This document shows, one piece after another, positions 1 through 6,448 of a DNA stretch of 6,520 nucleotides. The DNA comes from Rhodospirillaceae bacterium (lineage in GTDB: Bacteria > Pseudomonadota > Alphaproteobacteria > Thalassobaculales > Thalassobaculaceae), in contig PCAV01000080.1 in assembly GCA_002730675.1 (NCBI GenBank), positions 11,854 through 18,373 of the forward strand, written 5' to 3'. Below the pieces are notes generated by a model. It was not told the origin of the DNA, did not search any database, and was given only the letters and a program-made list of their open reading frames with translations. A program made the translations under genes and the position numbers. Within the stretch, counting starts at the first letter, position 1, and the number at the start of each line of letters is the position of its first letter.

Positions 1-3000
1 ACAAAGCTGCCCCACTTGAGATAAGCCGTTGCAAAATCTTCCTGTGTCTCCCAAATCCCTTCATCAATAAGTGTTTGCAAACCAGCGCCGTAAGCACCTG
101 GTTTACTTCCAAATATCCGCATGGTAGCTCGGCGGAAAGCCGTTTTTGGATTAGCTCCACTAGATGATAAATTCATCCTTTCCGCTGTCGCTAGAGCTGC
201 TAGTGGATTAAATTCCTCTGGTTCGTCAAGGCCAGCTACACGTTGTATAGCCGTATCCATCAGTTCTACTTGGTAGGGAAATGCATCTCGGAAAAAACCA
301 GAAATCCGCAAAGTGACATCTACCCTTGGCCGTCCTAGGGCCGTGTAGGGAATTATCTTGAAGCCCGTTACTCTTCCAGACATCGGTTCCCACTCTGGAC
401 ACACCCCTAAAAGAGCTAAAACCTGGGCTATATCATCTCCACCTGTCCTCATGTTAGCGGTTCCCCACGCAGATAAGAGAAGGTTTTTGGGCCACTCTCC
501 ATTTTCTTGGCGAAACCTATCTATTACTAGACCTGCAGCTTTCCAACCTAATTTCCAGGCTGTTGGAGTAGGGATTGTTCTGGTATCGACCGAATAAAAG
601 TTTCTACCTGTGGGTAAAACATCAGGCCGTCCTCGCGAAGGCGCTCCTGAAGGGCCTGGAGAAATAAATTTTCCTTCTAAAGCATCTAACACGCCCGATA
701 TTTCTAATTCTCCACTGCTAATCAATTTTTGTTTTATATTATTTTTTAGTTCCTCAAGCACTTTACCAGTTTTGGGAAAGTTTCCTTTTGGGTCATAGCG
801 ACCAGAAACAAGCTCAAGCGCTAAGGATTCAAGACGCTCACGGGTATCATCACATGTTCGCCAAATTTTATTTTTAAAAACCGTCGATAAAATCTTTGGC
901 CTAGGCCCTGTCCACTCTTCAGCAGGCTCCATGTCTAGAGGGTCAAACTCGCCTAACTTTAAGTCACTTACCAATGTTCTTAAAATAGAGTGTTGTGAGA
1001 CTTCATTCTCCCCTCTTGGAACTCTAACTAGAGCCAAAAGTAAATTATCTAGCAATTTTCCCTTCGGGGTTTTGCCGAAAACATGAAGCCCATCGCGAAT
1101 CTGCATATCCTTTAGGTCACAGATATACGCATCAAGCCGTTTGAGTCTTTCACCAGATAGCTCATCATCTCCTAGACCAGAATCCTTGAGAATATTGCAT
1201 TGCTCAGCTGTTTCGAAAATTTCCTTCTCAAGAATTGGCATTCTACTAGGGTCAACTTGAAATGCTTGATAATACTCATCTATCAAACTTTCTAATTGGA
1301 TCATCGGACCATATGACTCGGCTCGGGTTAAAGGTGGAACCAAGTGGTCAATTATAACAGCTTCAGACCGTCTTTTAGCCTGCGTTCCTTCACCTGGATC
1401 ATTGACTATGAACGGATAAATATTTGGTAATCCCTTCAGGATTGCCTCTGGGTAACACGTTTCGCTGAGAGCTATTGATTTACCGGGTAACCATTCCAAA
1501 TTTCCGTGCTTGCCGAGATGTATTACTGCTTCACATTTAAATGAATTCCTGAGCCATATATAAAATGCCAAATAACCATGAGGTGGAACTAATGCGGGGT
1601 CGTGGTATGTTTCCTTTGGATCAATGTTGTACCCGCGGGCTGGTTGTATACCTAAAACAACATTGCCGAGAATGCATACTGGCAGAACAAAATGTTCGCC
1701 CTTAACGAAAGGATCCTTGATCGGTGCGCCCCACTTTTCATTTATTTCCGTCTGAATTTTTTTAGGCAATAACTTAAAAAAGAATTGATAATCTTTTAGG
1801 CTAAAAGTAGCTTCGCCCTCTTTTGGGTCACTTGCAAAAATATTATTTGTTGGCCCTTTTCTGATCATTTTCATAAGTGACGCACTGTTTTTCGGAATAT
1901 CTCTAATTAAGTAACCTCTTTTTTTTAATGATTTAAGGATCGAAACAGCACTCGCGGGGGTATCAAGCCCTACTCCATTTCCAATTCGGCTGTCCTTATT
2001 GGGGTAGTTGCTGAGAATGATAGCGAGTCGTTTCTTGTCGGTTGGTATATCCCTTAATTTTATCCAGCTATTAATTAAATTCACTACAAATGAAATTCGA
2101 TCTGGAACAGGTTCATACGTCACTATAGAACATTGCGTTTTCCGATCGTATTCGGCGCTTGATTTAAATGAAACTGCACGAGAAATAAGTCGACCGTCGA
2201 CTTCTGGCAATGCTACGTTCATTGCGATATCCCTCGGGCTCAGGCCAGTCGGTGATGCCAGCCAGGTCTCTTTCTCGCTGCTTGACAAGATGAGCTGGAA
2301 AACTGGGCAATCCGTTTTTCTGAACGGTCCAGCCTTTTCGGGACTTTCTGTGGAAGAGATTGCGAAGGCCGTAGTATTCAGCACTACAGAAATATCAAGC
2401 TTTTCAGTTAATTCTCTAATAAACGCATCAGAATATTGATCTTTTAAGCTAGAGACATAAACTGGAAGAGGGTTAATGCCTTGTTGCAGTAATCTTTTTA
2501 TTAAGGCATCGATAGGCTTTAAATTACCTGACGTAACTAAAGCTCGATAAAAAGTTATCAATGCTATTTTATTGCCATCAATCCAAGACTCTTTAAGCTC
2601 TTCCAAGCGAGGGTATTGTAATAAGGGCCAATATAATCCTGCTTTAAGGAGTGGGGCTGGCTCCTTCCATGAAACCTCGCGTCCTAGCAAATAGCTGGCG
2701 TATTTTATTAAATTGAGAGCGTTATCAACCCCACCATTAATGAAATAGGCCCAAATACGGTCTACAGCATCTTTGGAAATAGTCGAATAGGACATAAGTT
2801 GCGTATCGCTTTTGTCGTCGCCAGGGACCACAGCAAGCTTAGCGCCAACCTGAATAACTTTATTTCTGATTTGCTCAAGACCATAAGCCCAATAACTTAC
2901 ACCACCTATCACTCTAATTATAACTAGCTTTGCTGAGCATATAATTTGTTCACAATAAATATCGACCGAGAAATTATGACTTAATTTAGTTAAATTAGCT

Positions 3001-3167
3001 AAGCGAAGGCTTGGTGATGTTGGGTCAGTTTTTAAATTTGCTCTCACCAAACAGTTCAGGTCGCTATCTGCGGCTGATAATATAACTATATCACCGGCGG
3101 TCTGTTTTAAATCAACCGCCTCAGCAACATCACTCATTGTATCGGTGGGGCCGGATAGTATGTGCAT
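1..3167 (-). CDS. cobN: Cobaltochelatase large subunit CobN (aerobic cobalamin pathway), 3' end cut by window edge
   Basis: This is the large, porphyrin-binding subunit of the ATP-dependent CobNST chelatase, which inserts Co(II) into hydrogenobyrinic acid a,c-diamide in the cytoplasm. I translated the minus strand by hand from the ATG at 3167 to the window edge: 1055 codons stay open with no stop or frameshift. Family-typical blocks appear in order: VALPEVDGR (residues 318-326), NYPNKDSRIGNGVGLDTP (387-404), YHDPALVPPHGYLAFY (521 on), HLGKHGNLEWLPGK (550-563), NDPGEGTQ (589-596), PGPSGAPSRGRPDVLPTGRN (837-856) and WGTANMRTGGDD (901-912). The start MHILSGPT, followed by a GDIVILSAADSD block, matches how CobN proteins usually begin, so the in-frame Met at residue 11 is less likely. 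Known CobN proteins are roughly 1250-1300 residues, so about 200 C-terminal residues lie outside the window. The ATG lies 12 bases after the cobW stop and has only a weak ribosome binding site, which suggests translational coupling. The related ChlH/BchH magnesium chelatase subunit is the main alternative, but the riboswitch and cobW context argue for CobN. Confidence 0.96.
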   Translation of the reverse strand, partial: MHILSGPTDTMSDVAEAVDLKQTAGDIVILSAADSDLNCLVRANLKTDPTSPSLRLANLTKLSHNFSVDIYCEQIICSAKLVIIRVIGGVSYWAYGLEQIRNKVIQVGAKLAVVPGDDKSDTQLMSYSTISKDAVDRIWAYFINGGVDNALNLIKYASYLLGREVSWKEPAPLLKAGLYWPLLQYPRLEELKESWIDGNKIALITFYRALVTSGNLKPIDALIKRLLQQGINPLPVYVSSLKDQYSDAFIRELTEKLDISVVLNTTAFAISSTESPEKAGPFRKTDCPVFQLILSSSEKETWLASPTGLSPRDIAMNVALPEVDGRLISRAVSFKSSAEYDRKTQCSIVTYEPVPDRISFVVNLINSWIKLRDIPTDKKRLAIILSNYPNKDSRIGNGVGLDTPASAVSILKSLKKRGYLIRDIPKNSASLMKMIRKGPTNNIFASDPKEGEATFSLKDYQFFFKLLPKKIQTEINEKWGAPIKDPFVKGEHFVLPVCILGNVVLGIQPARGYNIDPKETYHDPALVPPHGYLAFYIWLRNSFKCEAVIHLGKHGNLEWLPGKSIALSETCYPEAILKGLPNIYPFIVNDPGEGTQAKRRSEAVIIDHLVPPLTRAESYGPMIQLESLIDEYYQAFQVDPSRMPILEKEIFETAEQCNILKDSGLGDDELSGERLKRLDAYICDLKDMQIRDGLHVFGKTPKGKLLDNLLLALVRVPRGENEVSQHSILRTLVSDLKLGEFDPLDMEPAEEWTGPRPKILSTVFKNKIWRTCDDTRERLESLALELVSGRYDPKGNFPKTGKVLEELKNNIKQKLISSGELEISGVLDALEGKFISPGPSGAPSRGRPDVLPTGRNFYSVDTRTIPTPTAWKLGWKAAGLVIDRFRQENGEWPKNLLLSAWGTANMRTGGDDIAQVLALLGVCPEWEPMSGRVTGFKIIPYTALGRPRVDVTLRISGFFRDAFPYQVELMDTAIQRVAGLDEPEEFNPLAALATAERMNLSSSGANPKTAFRRATMRIFGSKPGAYGAGLQTLIDEGIWETQEDFATAYLKWGSF

Positions 3168-3179
3168 GACTTTATTCTT

Positions 3180-4232
3180 TTAGAATGACAGTATTTTGCC
3201 TATCTCATTCTTGTCCATATCCGCAAATCCAATTATGACAAGCCGTGAATATCGCGCCTCACCTGCTTTCCAAGCCCTATCAAAATATCTTTCGACCCTA
3301 TGTCCGACAACTTGAACCGCTAAGCGCATTGATTTATCTTTAAGCGCTATAAAGCCTTTCATACGAAGAACATTGTGATTTTGAATAACTAATCTAAGTT
3401 GGGCATCAAGATTTTCGGGACTTTCCAGTTCGCCGAACTCCAGGGCAAAGCTATCAAAGTCGTCGTGGTCATGTCCATGTTCTCCATCATGGTGCGAACG
3501 TCTATTCTCAACGTCCAGCTCGGCTTCCGCCCCTAATCCCAAAAGAATTGCAGAGTCTACCTTTCCAAAACTAGTCTTGATACTCTTAATGTTTGTACGC
3601 TGGCATTCTAAAACTTTTGCTTCTATGCCTTTCCAGGCCTTTTCATTAACTAATTCCGACTTGTTTAGCACAATTATATCTGCACACTGGACCTGTTCTT
3701 CGAATAGCTCTTCCAACGGCGTTTCATGATCCAGCAATTCATCAGCTTCTCTTTGTGCTTGCACAGCAGCTGGATTATTCGCAAAAACACCATCTGCCAC
3801 AGCCGCCGCGTCCACCACCGCGACTACGCCGTCAACAGTTGCCCTTGTGTTAACTTCCGGCCATTCAAATGCTTGCAAAAGTGGTTTGGGTAATGCCAAC
3901 CCTGAAGTTTCGATTATAATATGATCCGGAGGGTCACTTCTATCTAACAATGACCTCATTGTTGGCAAAAAATCATCCGCTACTGTGCAACATATGCAAC
4001 CATTAGCTAGTTCAACAATATCTCCAACAGAACAACCTTCGATTTCGCAACCCAATATCAATTCCTTATCAACACCCAAGTCACCAAATTCGTTTATAAT
4101 TAAGGCGATTTTTTTACCATCAGCTGTAGCTAAAAGATTTTGTATTAGGCTGGTTTTCCCCGCGCCTAAAAATCCAGTCACAACAGTTGCTGGAATTTTT
4201 TTCAATTTTTGATCATTTGTATTTTGTAGCAT
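3180..4232 (-). CDS. cobW: CobW, Co(II)-binding G3E-family GTPase of cobalamin biosynthesis
   Basis: This is a 350-residue cytoplasmic P-loop GTPase of the G3E/COG0523 family, whose CobW members are understood to act as cobalt chaperones supplying the CobNST chelatase. Visible elements are the Walker A motif GFLGAGKT (residues 20-27), the conserved NEFGDLGVD block (47-55), the metal-binding CxCC motif CICC (79-82), the switch/Walker B region IIIETSGLALPKP (105-117) and a G4 motif NKSE (190-193). A His/Asp/Glu-rich linker around 247-258 (HHDGEHGHDHDD) is a likely accessory metal site, followed by the C-terminal CobW domain (about 275-350). Length is normal for the family. The ATG at 4232 is preceded by GGGAG at 4239-4243 with 6 bases of spacing, and the cobalamin riboswitch lies just upstream, so expression should fall when cobalamin is abundant. 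It is the first gene of an operon with cobN. Other COG0523 proteins serve zinc or nitrile hydratase, but the riboswitch and cobN neighbour make the cobalt role much more likely. Confidence 0.95.
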   Translation of the reverse strand: MLQNTNDQKLKKIPATVVTGFLGAGKTSLIQNLLATADGKKIALIINEFGDLGVDKELILGCEIEGCSVGDIVELANGCICCTVADDFLPTMRSLLDRSDPPDHIIIETSGLALPKPLLQAFEWPEVNTRATVDGVVAVVDAAAVADGVFANNPAAVQAQREADELLDHETPLEELFEEQVQCADIIVLNKSELVNEKAWKGIEAKVLECQRTNIKSIKTSFGKVDSAILLGLGAEAELDVENRRSHHDGEHGHDHDDFDSFALEFGELESPENLDAQLRLVIQNHNVLRMKGFIALKDKSMRLAVQVVGHRVERYFDRAWKAGEARYSRLVIIGFADMDKNEIGKILSF

Positions 4233-4238
4233 GGCTCA

Positions 4239-4278
4239 CTCCCGTTGATTTGACATCATAACTCGTCACCAAACGGGA
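4239..4278 (-). promoter_or_regulatory. Hairpin masking the cobW ribosome binding site (riboswitch expression platform)
   Basis: In the RNA of the minus strand, UCCCGUU (4278-4272) is perfectly complementary to AACGGGA (4246-4240), giving a 7-bp stem. The 3' arm contains most of the cobW Shine-Dalgarno GGGAG (4243-4239). Inside the loop, UGAC and GUCA can form a further 4-bp helix. There is no U-run after the stem, so the structure fits control of translation rather than termination. The pairing is seen directly; its role as the OFF-state sequestor is inferred from its place between the riboswitch and the start codon. Confidence 0.65.
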
Positions 4279-4302
4279 CTACCGCAATCCAATTTCACCC
4301 CG
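4274..4302 (-). promoter_or_regulatory. Candidate anti-sequestor pairing in the cobW leader
   Basis: In the minus-strand RNA, CGGGG (4302-4298) can pair with UCCCG (4278-4274), four Watson-Crick pairs plus one G-U, across a 19-base loop. The UCCCG is the same segment that otherwise pairs with the ribosome binding site, so the two helices exclude each other. This is what an ON-state alternative would look like, but the helix is short and its role is inferred. Confidence 0.35.
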
Positions 4303-4324
4303 AATTAGATTTAGCAACGATGTC

Positions 4325-4495
4325 TCGGGCAGGTCTCCTGGCTTGTGGGTCAACGCGAGTGGCTCTTCCTTCCCGGCGATTTATAAAAAAGGTCGCCAGT
4401 GGTTAAACAGAGTCCTTACTAACCACATACAGTTGCGGGGGCAGCCGCGGTTTACTAAGAATAGAACCTTCTTACGTCACCGCGTTCCCTTTTAA
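4325..4495 (-). ncRNA. Cobalamin (AdoCbl) riboswitch upstream of cobW-cobN
   Basis: The minus strand carries the conserved elements of the cobalamin riboswitch in the right order: AAAGGGAAC with a following GGTGA near 4493-4475, then GCGGCTGCCCCCGCAACTGT (about 4448-4429), a 7-bp helix GTGGTTA/TAACCAC (4426-4420 with 4405-4399), a helix GGCGA/TCGCC with an AT-rich loop, then GGAAGGAAGAGCCAC and the B12-box GCCAGGAGACCTGCC (about 4342-4328). It senses adenosylcobalamin and normally represses the gene downstream when the cofactor is bound. It sits in the cobW leader about 95 bases before the start codon, with a ribosome-binding-site hairpin between them. Outer boundaries are approximate because I cannot fold or score it. 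Confidence 0.95.
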
Positions 4496-4522
4496 TCTAG
4501 TTAAAGAACCTTAGACCATTTA

Positions 4523-4551
4523 AATAAAATGTTAAGTTACCGAAGAGTCAA
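4523..4551 (-). promoter_or_regulatory. Candidate sigma-70 promoter for the riboswitch-cobW-cobN transcript
   Basis: On the minus strand, TTGACT (4551-4546) and TTTATT (4528-4523) are separated by 17 bases, giving a good -35 box and a fair -10 box. Transcription would start near 4516, about 20 bases before the first conserved riboswitch element, which is the expected arrangement. This is based on motif and position only. Confidence 0.45.
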
Positions 4552-4579
4552 GTATTTGCACGTTTCAACAACCCTCGTG

Positions 4580-4598
4580 ATTGCAACTAAGTTGCAAT
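4580..4598. promoter_or_regulatory. Perfect 19-base palindrome, probable Fur-family (Fur/Mur-like) operator
   Basis: ATTGCAACTAAGTTGCAAT is a perfect inverted repeat: nine pairs around a central A. TTGCAA half-sites in a 19-base inverted repeat resemble the Fur/Mur boxes of alphaproteobacteria. Its right half contains the -35 box of the candidate promoter for the iron permease, so binding would block RNA polymerase. The palindrome is certain; the regulator is inferred from its form and from the target gene. Confidence 0.6.
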
Positions 4599-4621
4599 TT
4601 CATGAAGTAGCTTGCTATATT
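4592..4621 (+). promoter_or_regulatory. Candidate sigma-70 promoter of the iron permease gene, overlapped by the palindrome
   Basis: TTGCAA (4592-4597) and TATATT (4616-4621) are 18 bases apart. The start of transcription would be near 4628, leaving a leader of about 118 bases before the ATG at 4746. The -35 box lies within the right arm of the palindrome. The call is by motif only, but the overlap with an operator-like site strengthens it. Confidence 0.45.
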
Positions 4622-4671
4622 CAAGCAATTATTTTTAACGGTAGCCTATGCGCAATAAGCGCGTAACTATG

Positions 4672-4689
4672 GCGATATTAGTTTATCGC
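4672..4689. repeat. Short inverted repeat in the permease leader
   Basis: GCGATA (4672-4677) and TATCGC (4684-4689) are perfect inverted copies separated by 6 bases. It lies downstream of the candidate permease promoter, so it could be a second operator or a small leader hairpin. No regulator is recognised, and a 6-bp repeat can occur by chance. Confidence 0.3.
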
Positions 4690-4745
4690 TACAATGCAAT
4701 TGGCCAACCTGCAACTTTTTTCAGTTAATCACTTTCAGAAAAAAC

Positions 4746-6428
4746 ATGACAGAAAAATTAATATTTAGGCCAACAAGAGAAAAAAACACCTCACTTTTAC
4801 GAATATTTAGAACTGAGCAAACATGGCCTAAAACGTCAGTGCTATTTAGCCTATTTGTATTGTTGCCGGTGGCTGGCCTTATTTGGGCAGCTCTTGGAAC
4901 GGATGAAAATATTTGGCAGCATTTGTTAGACTCTGTGCTGCCAAATTATATCGTTAATTCACTGATACTTATGACTGGCGTTGGCCTTGGAGTGACTCTT
5001 ATTGGTACTTGTACAGCGTGGTTAATAGCAAACTGTCGCTTCCCAGGACATAAACTTTTTGGCTGGATGCTCATTTTACCATTAGCCATGCCAGCATACG
5101 TAATGGCCTATGTATATACAGATTTTTTAGAGTATTCTGGCCCATTGCAAACTGCACTTCGCCTAACATTTTCCTGGGAAAATAGCACTGAATATTGGTT
5201 CCCAGAAATTCGAAGTCATGGAGGAGCAATAGTGCTATTAAGCTTGGTCCTTTATCCATATGTTTATGCATTGGCCAGAGCTGCCTTTTCCGAGCAGGCT
5301 ATTTCACTGTCGGAGGCAGGACGCATGCTGGGGCACAGTCCAACGAAAGTTTTTTTTTCGGTATCGCTCCCACTTGCTCGCCCCGCAATTGTTGTTGGAG
5401 TAACCCTTGCTCTAATGGAAACCCTCAGTGATTTTGGGACCGTTGATTATTTTGCCGTAAGAACCCTGACAACTGGAATTTTTGATGTTTGGTTTGGAAT
5501 GGAAAATCAGAGTGGAGCATCACAAATTGCTCTGGTACTTTTAACTTTTATCATTTTACTGGTTTGGCTTGAAAGAACATCTCGTAAAAAACAAAAAGTT
5601 CATAACACTTCTCGAATGAGTAACGTATTAAGGTTTCAACTGAATGGTTGGAAATCCGCATTAGCTATTACTTGTTGCAGTATGCCCATATTGTTTGGTT
5701 TTTTACTTCCTGCAATTATACTAGCGACATACTCCTCATACAGTTTTAATCTATTCAACTATGCAGACTATTTGACATATACAGGGAACACATTATTCCT
5801 TGCCGTCGGCAGCGCAGTATTATGCATGATACTTGGGATTTTTATCGGTTACAGCCAGAGATTAAGTTCACATTGGATCGTGAAACTTGCAACACGAATT
5901 TCTACAATTGGTTATGCAATACCAGGAGCAGCACTTGCTATTGGTTTAATAATTTCTTTCGGCGCAATGAACGAAATTATAATTACAGTATCCGACCACT
6001 TTTTTTTATCTGCACAATCTTTCTTCTTAAGTGGTGGGGTCGTTGCTCTATTCGTTGGTTATACTATTCGTTTTCTGGCTATAAGTGTTGGATCCGTTGA
6101 GAGTGGCCTCGAAAAAATAACACCTAATATGGATATGGCCTCTAGGACCCTTGGGAGTGGTCCTTTTTCAACTTTGTGTCGAATTCACTTTCCTCTTCTG
6201 AGGCCTGCTTTATTAGCGGGCTCTATTCTAGTTTTTGTTGACACTATGAAGGAATTACCTGCAACCCTGATACTCCGTCCATTTAGTTTTGAAACCTTAG
6301 CAACATTTGTATACCAGTACGCGTCCGATGAGCTTTTAGTAGAATGCGCTCCAGCTGCCCTAACGATAGTTCTCGCCGGTATACTACCAGTTATTCTATT
6401 GAATGCAGCCATTGATAAAAAAAGCTAG
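4746..6428 (+). CDS. Iron(III) ABC transporter permease, two fused permease domains (FbpB/SfuB type)
   Basis: This 560-residue inner-membrane protein is a fused pair of binding-protein-dependent permease domains, the translocation channel of a ferric-iron ABC importer. About twelve hydrophobic segments are visible, starting near 33-51, 68-92, 105-124, 160-178, 208-228 and 258-275, with a second set after a basic linker (278-303) from about 305 to 553. Each half has an EAA loop that docks the ATPase: EAGRMLGHSPTKVFFSVSLP (190-209) and MASRTLGSGPFSTLCRIHFP (464-483). Blocks typical of iron permeases are LPLAMPAYVMAYVYTDFLEY (111-130), SDFGTVDYFAVRTLTTGIF (228-246) and VDTMKELPATLILRPFSFET (498-517). 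Length fits the family (about 500-560). The ATG at 4746 is the only candidate start here: the frame has no ATG, GTG or TTG back to a stop at 4656. No clear Shine-Dalgarno is seen. Neither a binding protein nor an ATPase gene adjoins it. Thiamine permease ThiP has a similar layout but lacks these blocks. Confidence 0.9.
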   Translation: MTEKLIFRPTREKNTSLLRIFRTEQTWPKTSVLFSLFVLLPVAGLIWAALGTDENIWQHLLDSVLPNYIVNSLILMTGVGLGVTLIGTCTAWLIANCRFPGHKLFGWMLILPLAMPAYVMAYVYTDFLEYSGPLQTALRLTFSWENSTEYWFPEIRSHGGAIVLLSLVLYPYVYALARAAFSEQAISLSEAGRMLGHSPTKVFFSVSLPLARPAIVVGVTLALMETLSDFGTVDYFAVRTLTTGIFDVWFGMENQSGASQIALVLLTFIILLVWLERTSRKKQKVHNTSRMSNVLRFQLNGWKSALAITCCSMPILFGFLLPAIILATYSSYSFNLFNYADYLTYTGNTLFLAVGSAVLCMILGIFIGYSQRLSSHWIVKLATRISTIGYAIPGAALAIGLIISFGAMNEIIITVSDHFFLSAQSFFLSGGVVALFVGYTIRFLAISVGSVESGLEKITPNMDMASRTLGSGPFSTLCRIHFPLLRPALLAGSILVFVDTMKELPATLILRPFSFETLATFVYQYASDELLVECAPAALTIVLAGILPVILLNAAIDKKS

Positions 6429-6448
6429 CCGTCAGCATTAATGCTAGC
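6417..6448 (-). terminator. Intrinsic terminator of the convergent minus-strand gene
   Basis: Read on the minus strand, GCTAGC (6448-6443) is followed by a 13-base loop, a second GCTAGC (6429-6424) and then seven T (6423-6417). The arms are complementary because GCTAGC is its own reverse complement. The 6-bp stem and U-tract fit a modest Rho-independent terminator. It begins at the stop codon of the minus-strand tail and overlaps the last codons and stop of the permease. In the plus direction no U-run follows, so it should work mainly one way. An alternative fold uses the 12-base palindrome AGCATTAATGCT inside the same region. Confidence 0.6.

Noticed and set aside
358..798. Two plus-strand open frames of 79 and 62 codons
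   Set aside because: Both lie opposite the conserved C-terminal part of cobN (PGPSGAPSRGRP and WGTAN blocks) and read as composition shadows without family motifs.
2008..2439. 143-codon plus-strand open frame
   Set aside because: It lies wholly inside cobN on the other strand, in a stretch encoding conserved CobN blocks such as VALPEVDGR and NYPNKDSRIGNG; the plus-strand product has no recognisable feature.
1..3167. Possible frameshift or broken cobN
   Set aside because: Codon-by-codon translation from 3167 to the window edge showed one open frame with conserved blocks throughout; the gene is only cut by the window boundary.
3985..4212. Plus-strand open frame opposite the CobW N-terminus
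   Set aside because: It is the antisense of the P-loop and CxCC region of cobW, which explains the sequence fully.
4700..4707. TTGGCCAA palindrome in the permease leader
   Set aside because: Eight bases is too short to distinguish from chance, and it is not placed at a promoter element.
4233..4745. CRISPR array, tRNA or mobile-element end in the intergenic region
   Set aside because: There are no spaced direct repeats, cloverleaf or terminal inverted repeats; the riboswitch, leader hairpin and promoter elements account for most of the structure.
5071..6412. Several short open frames inside the permease gene on both strands
   Set aside because: They overlap the 560-codon permease, whose EAA loops and membrane segments account for the coding signal; none has its own start signal or motif.
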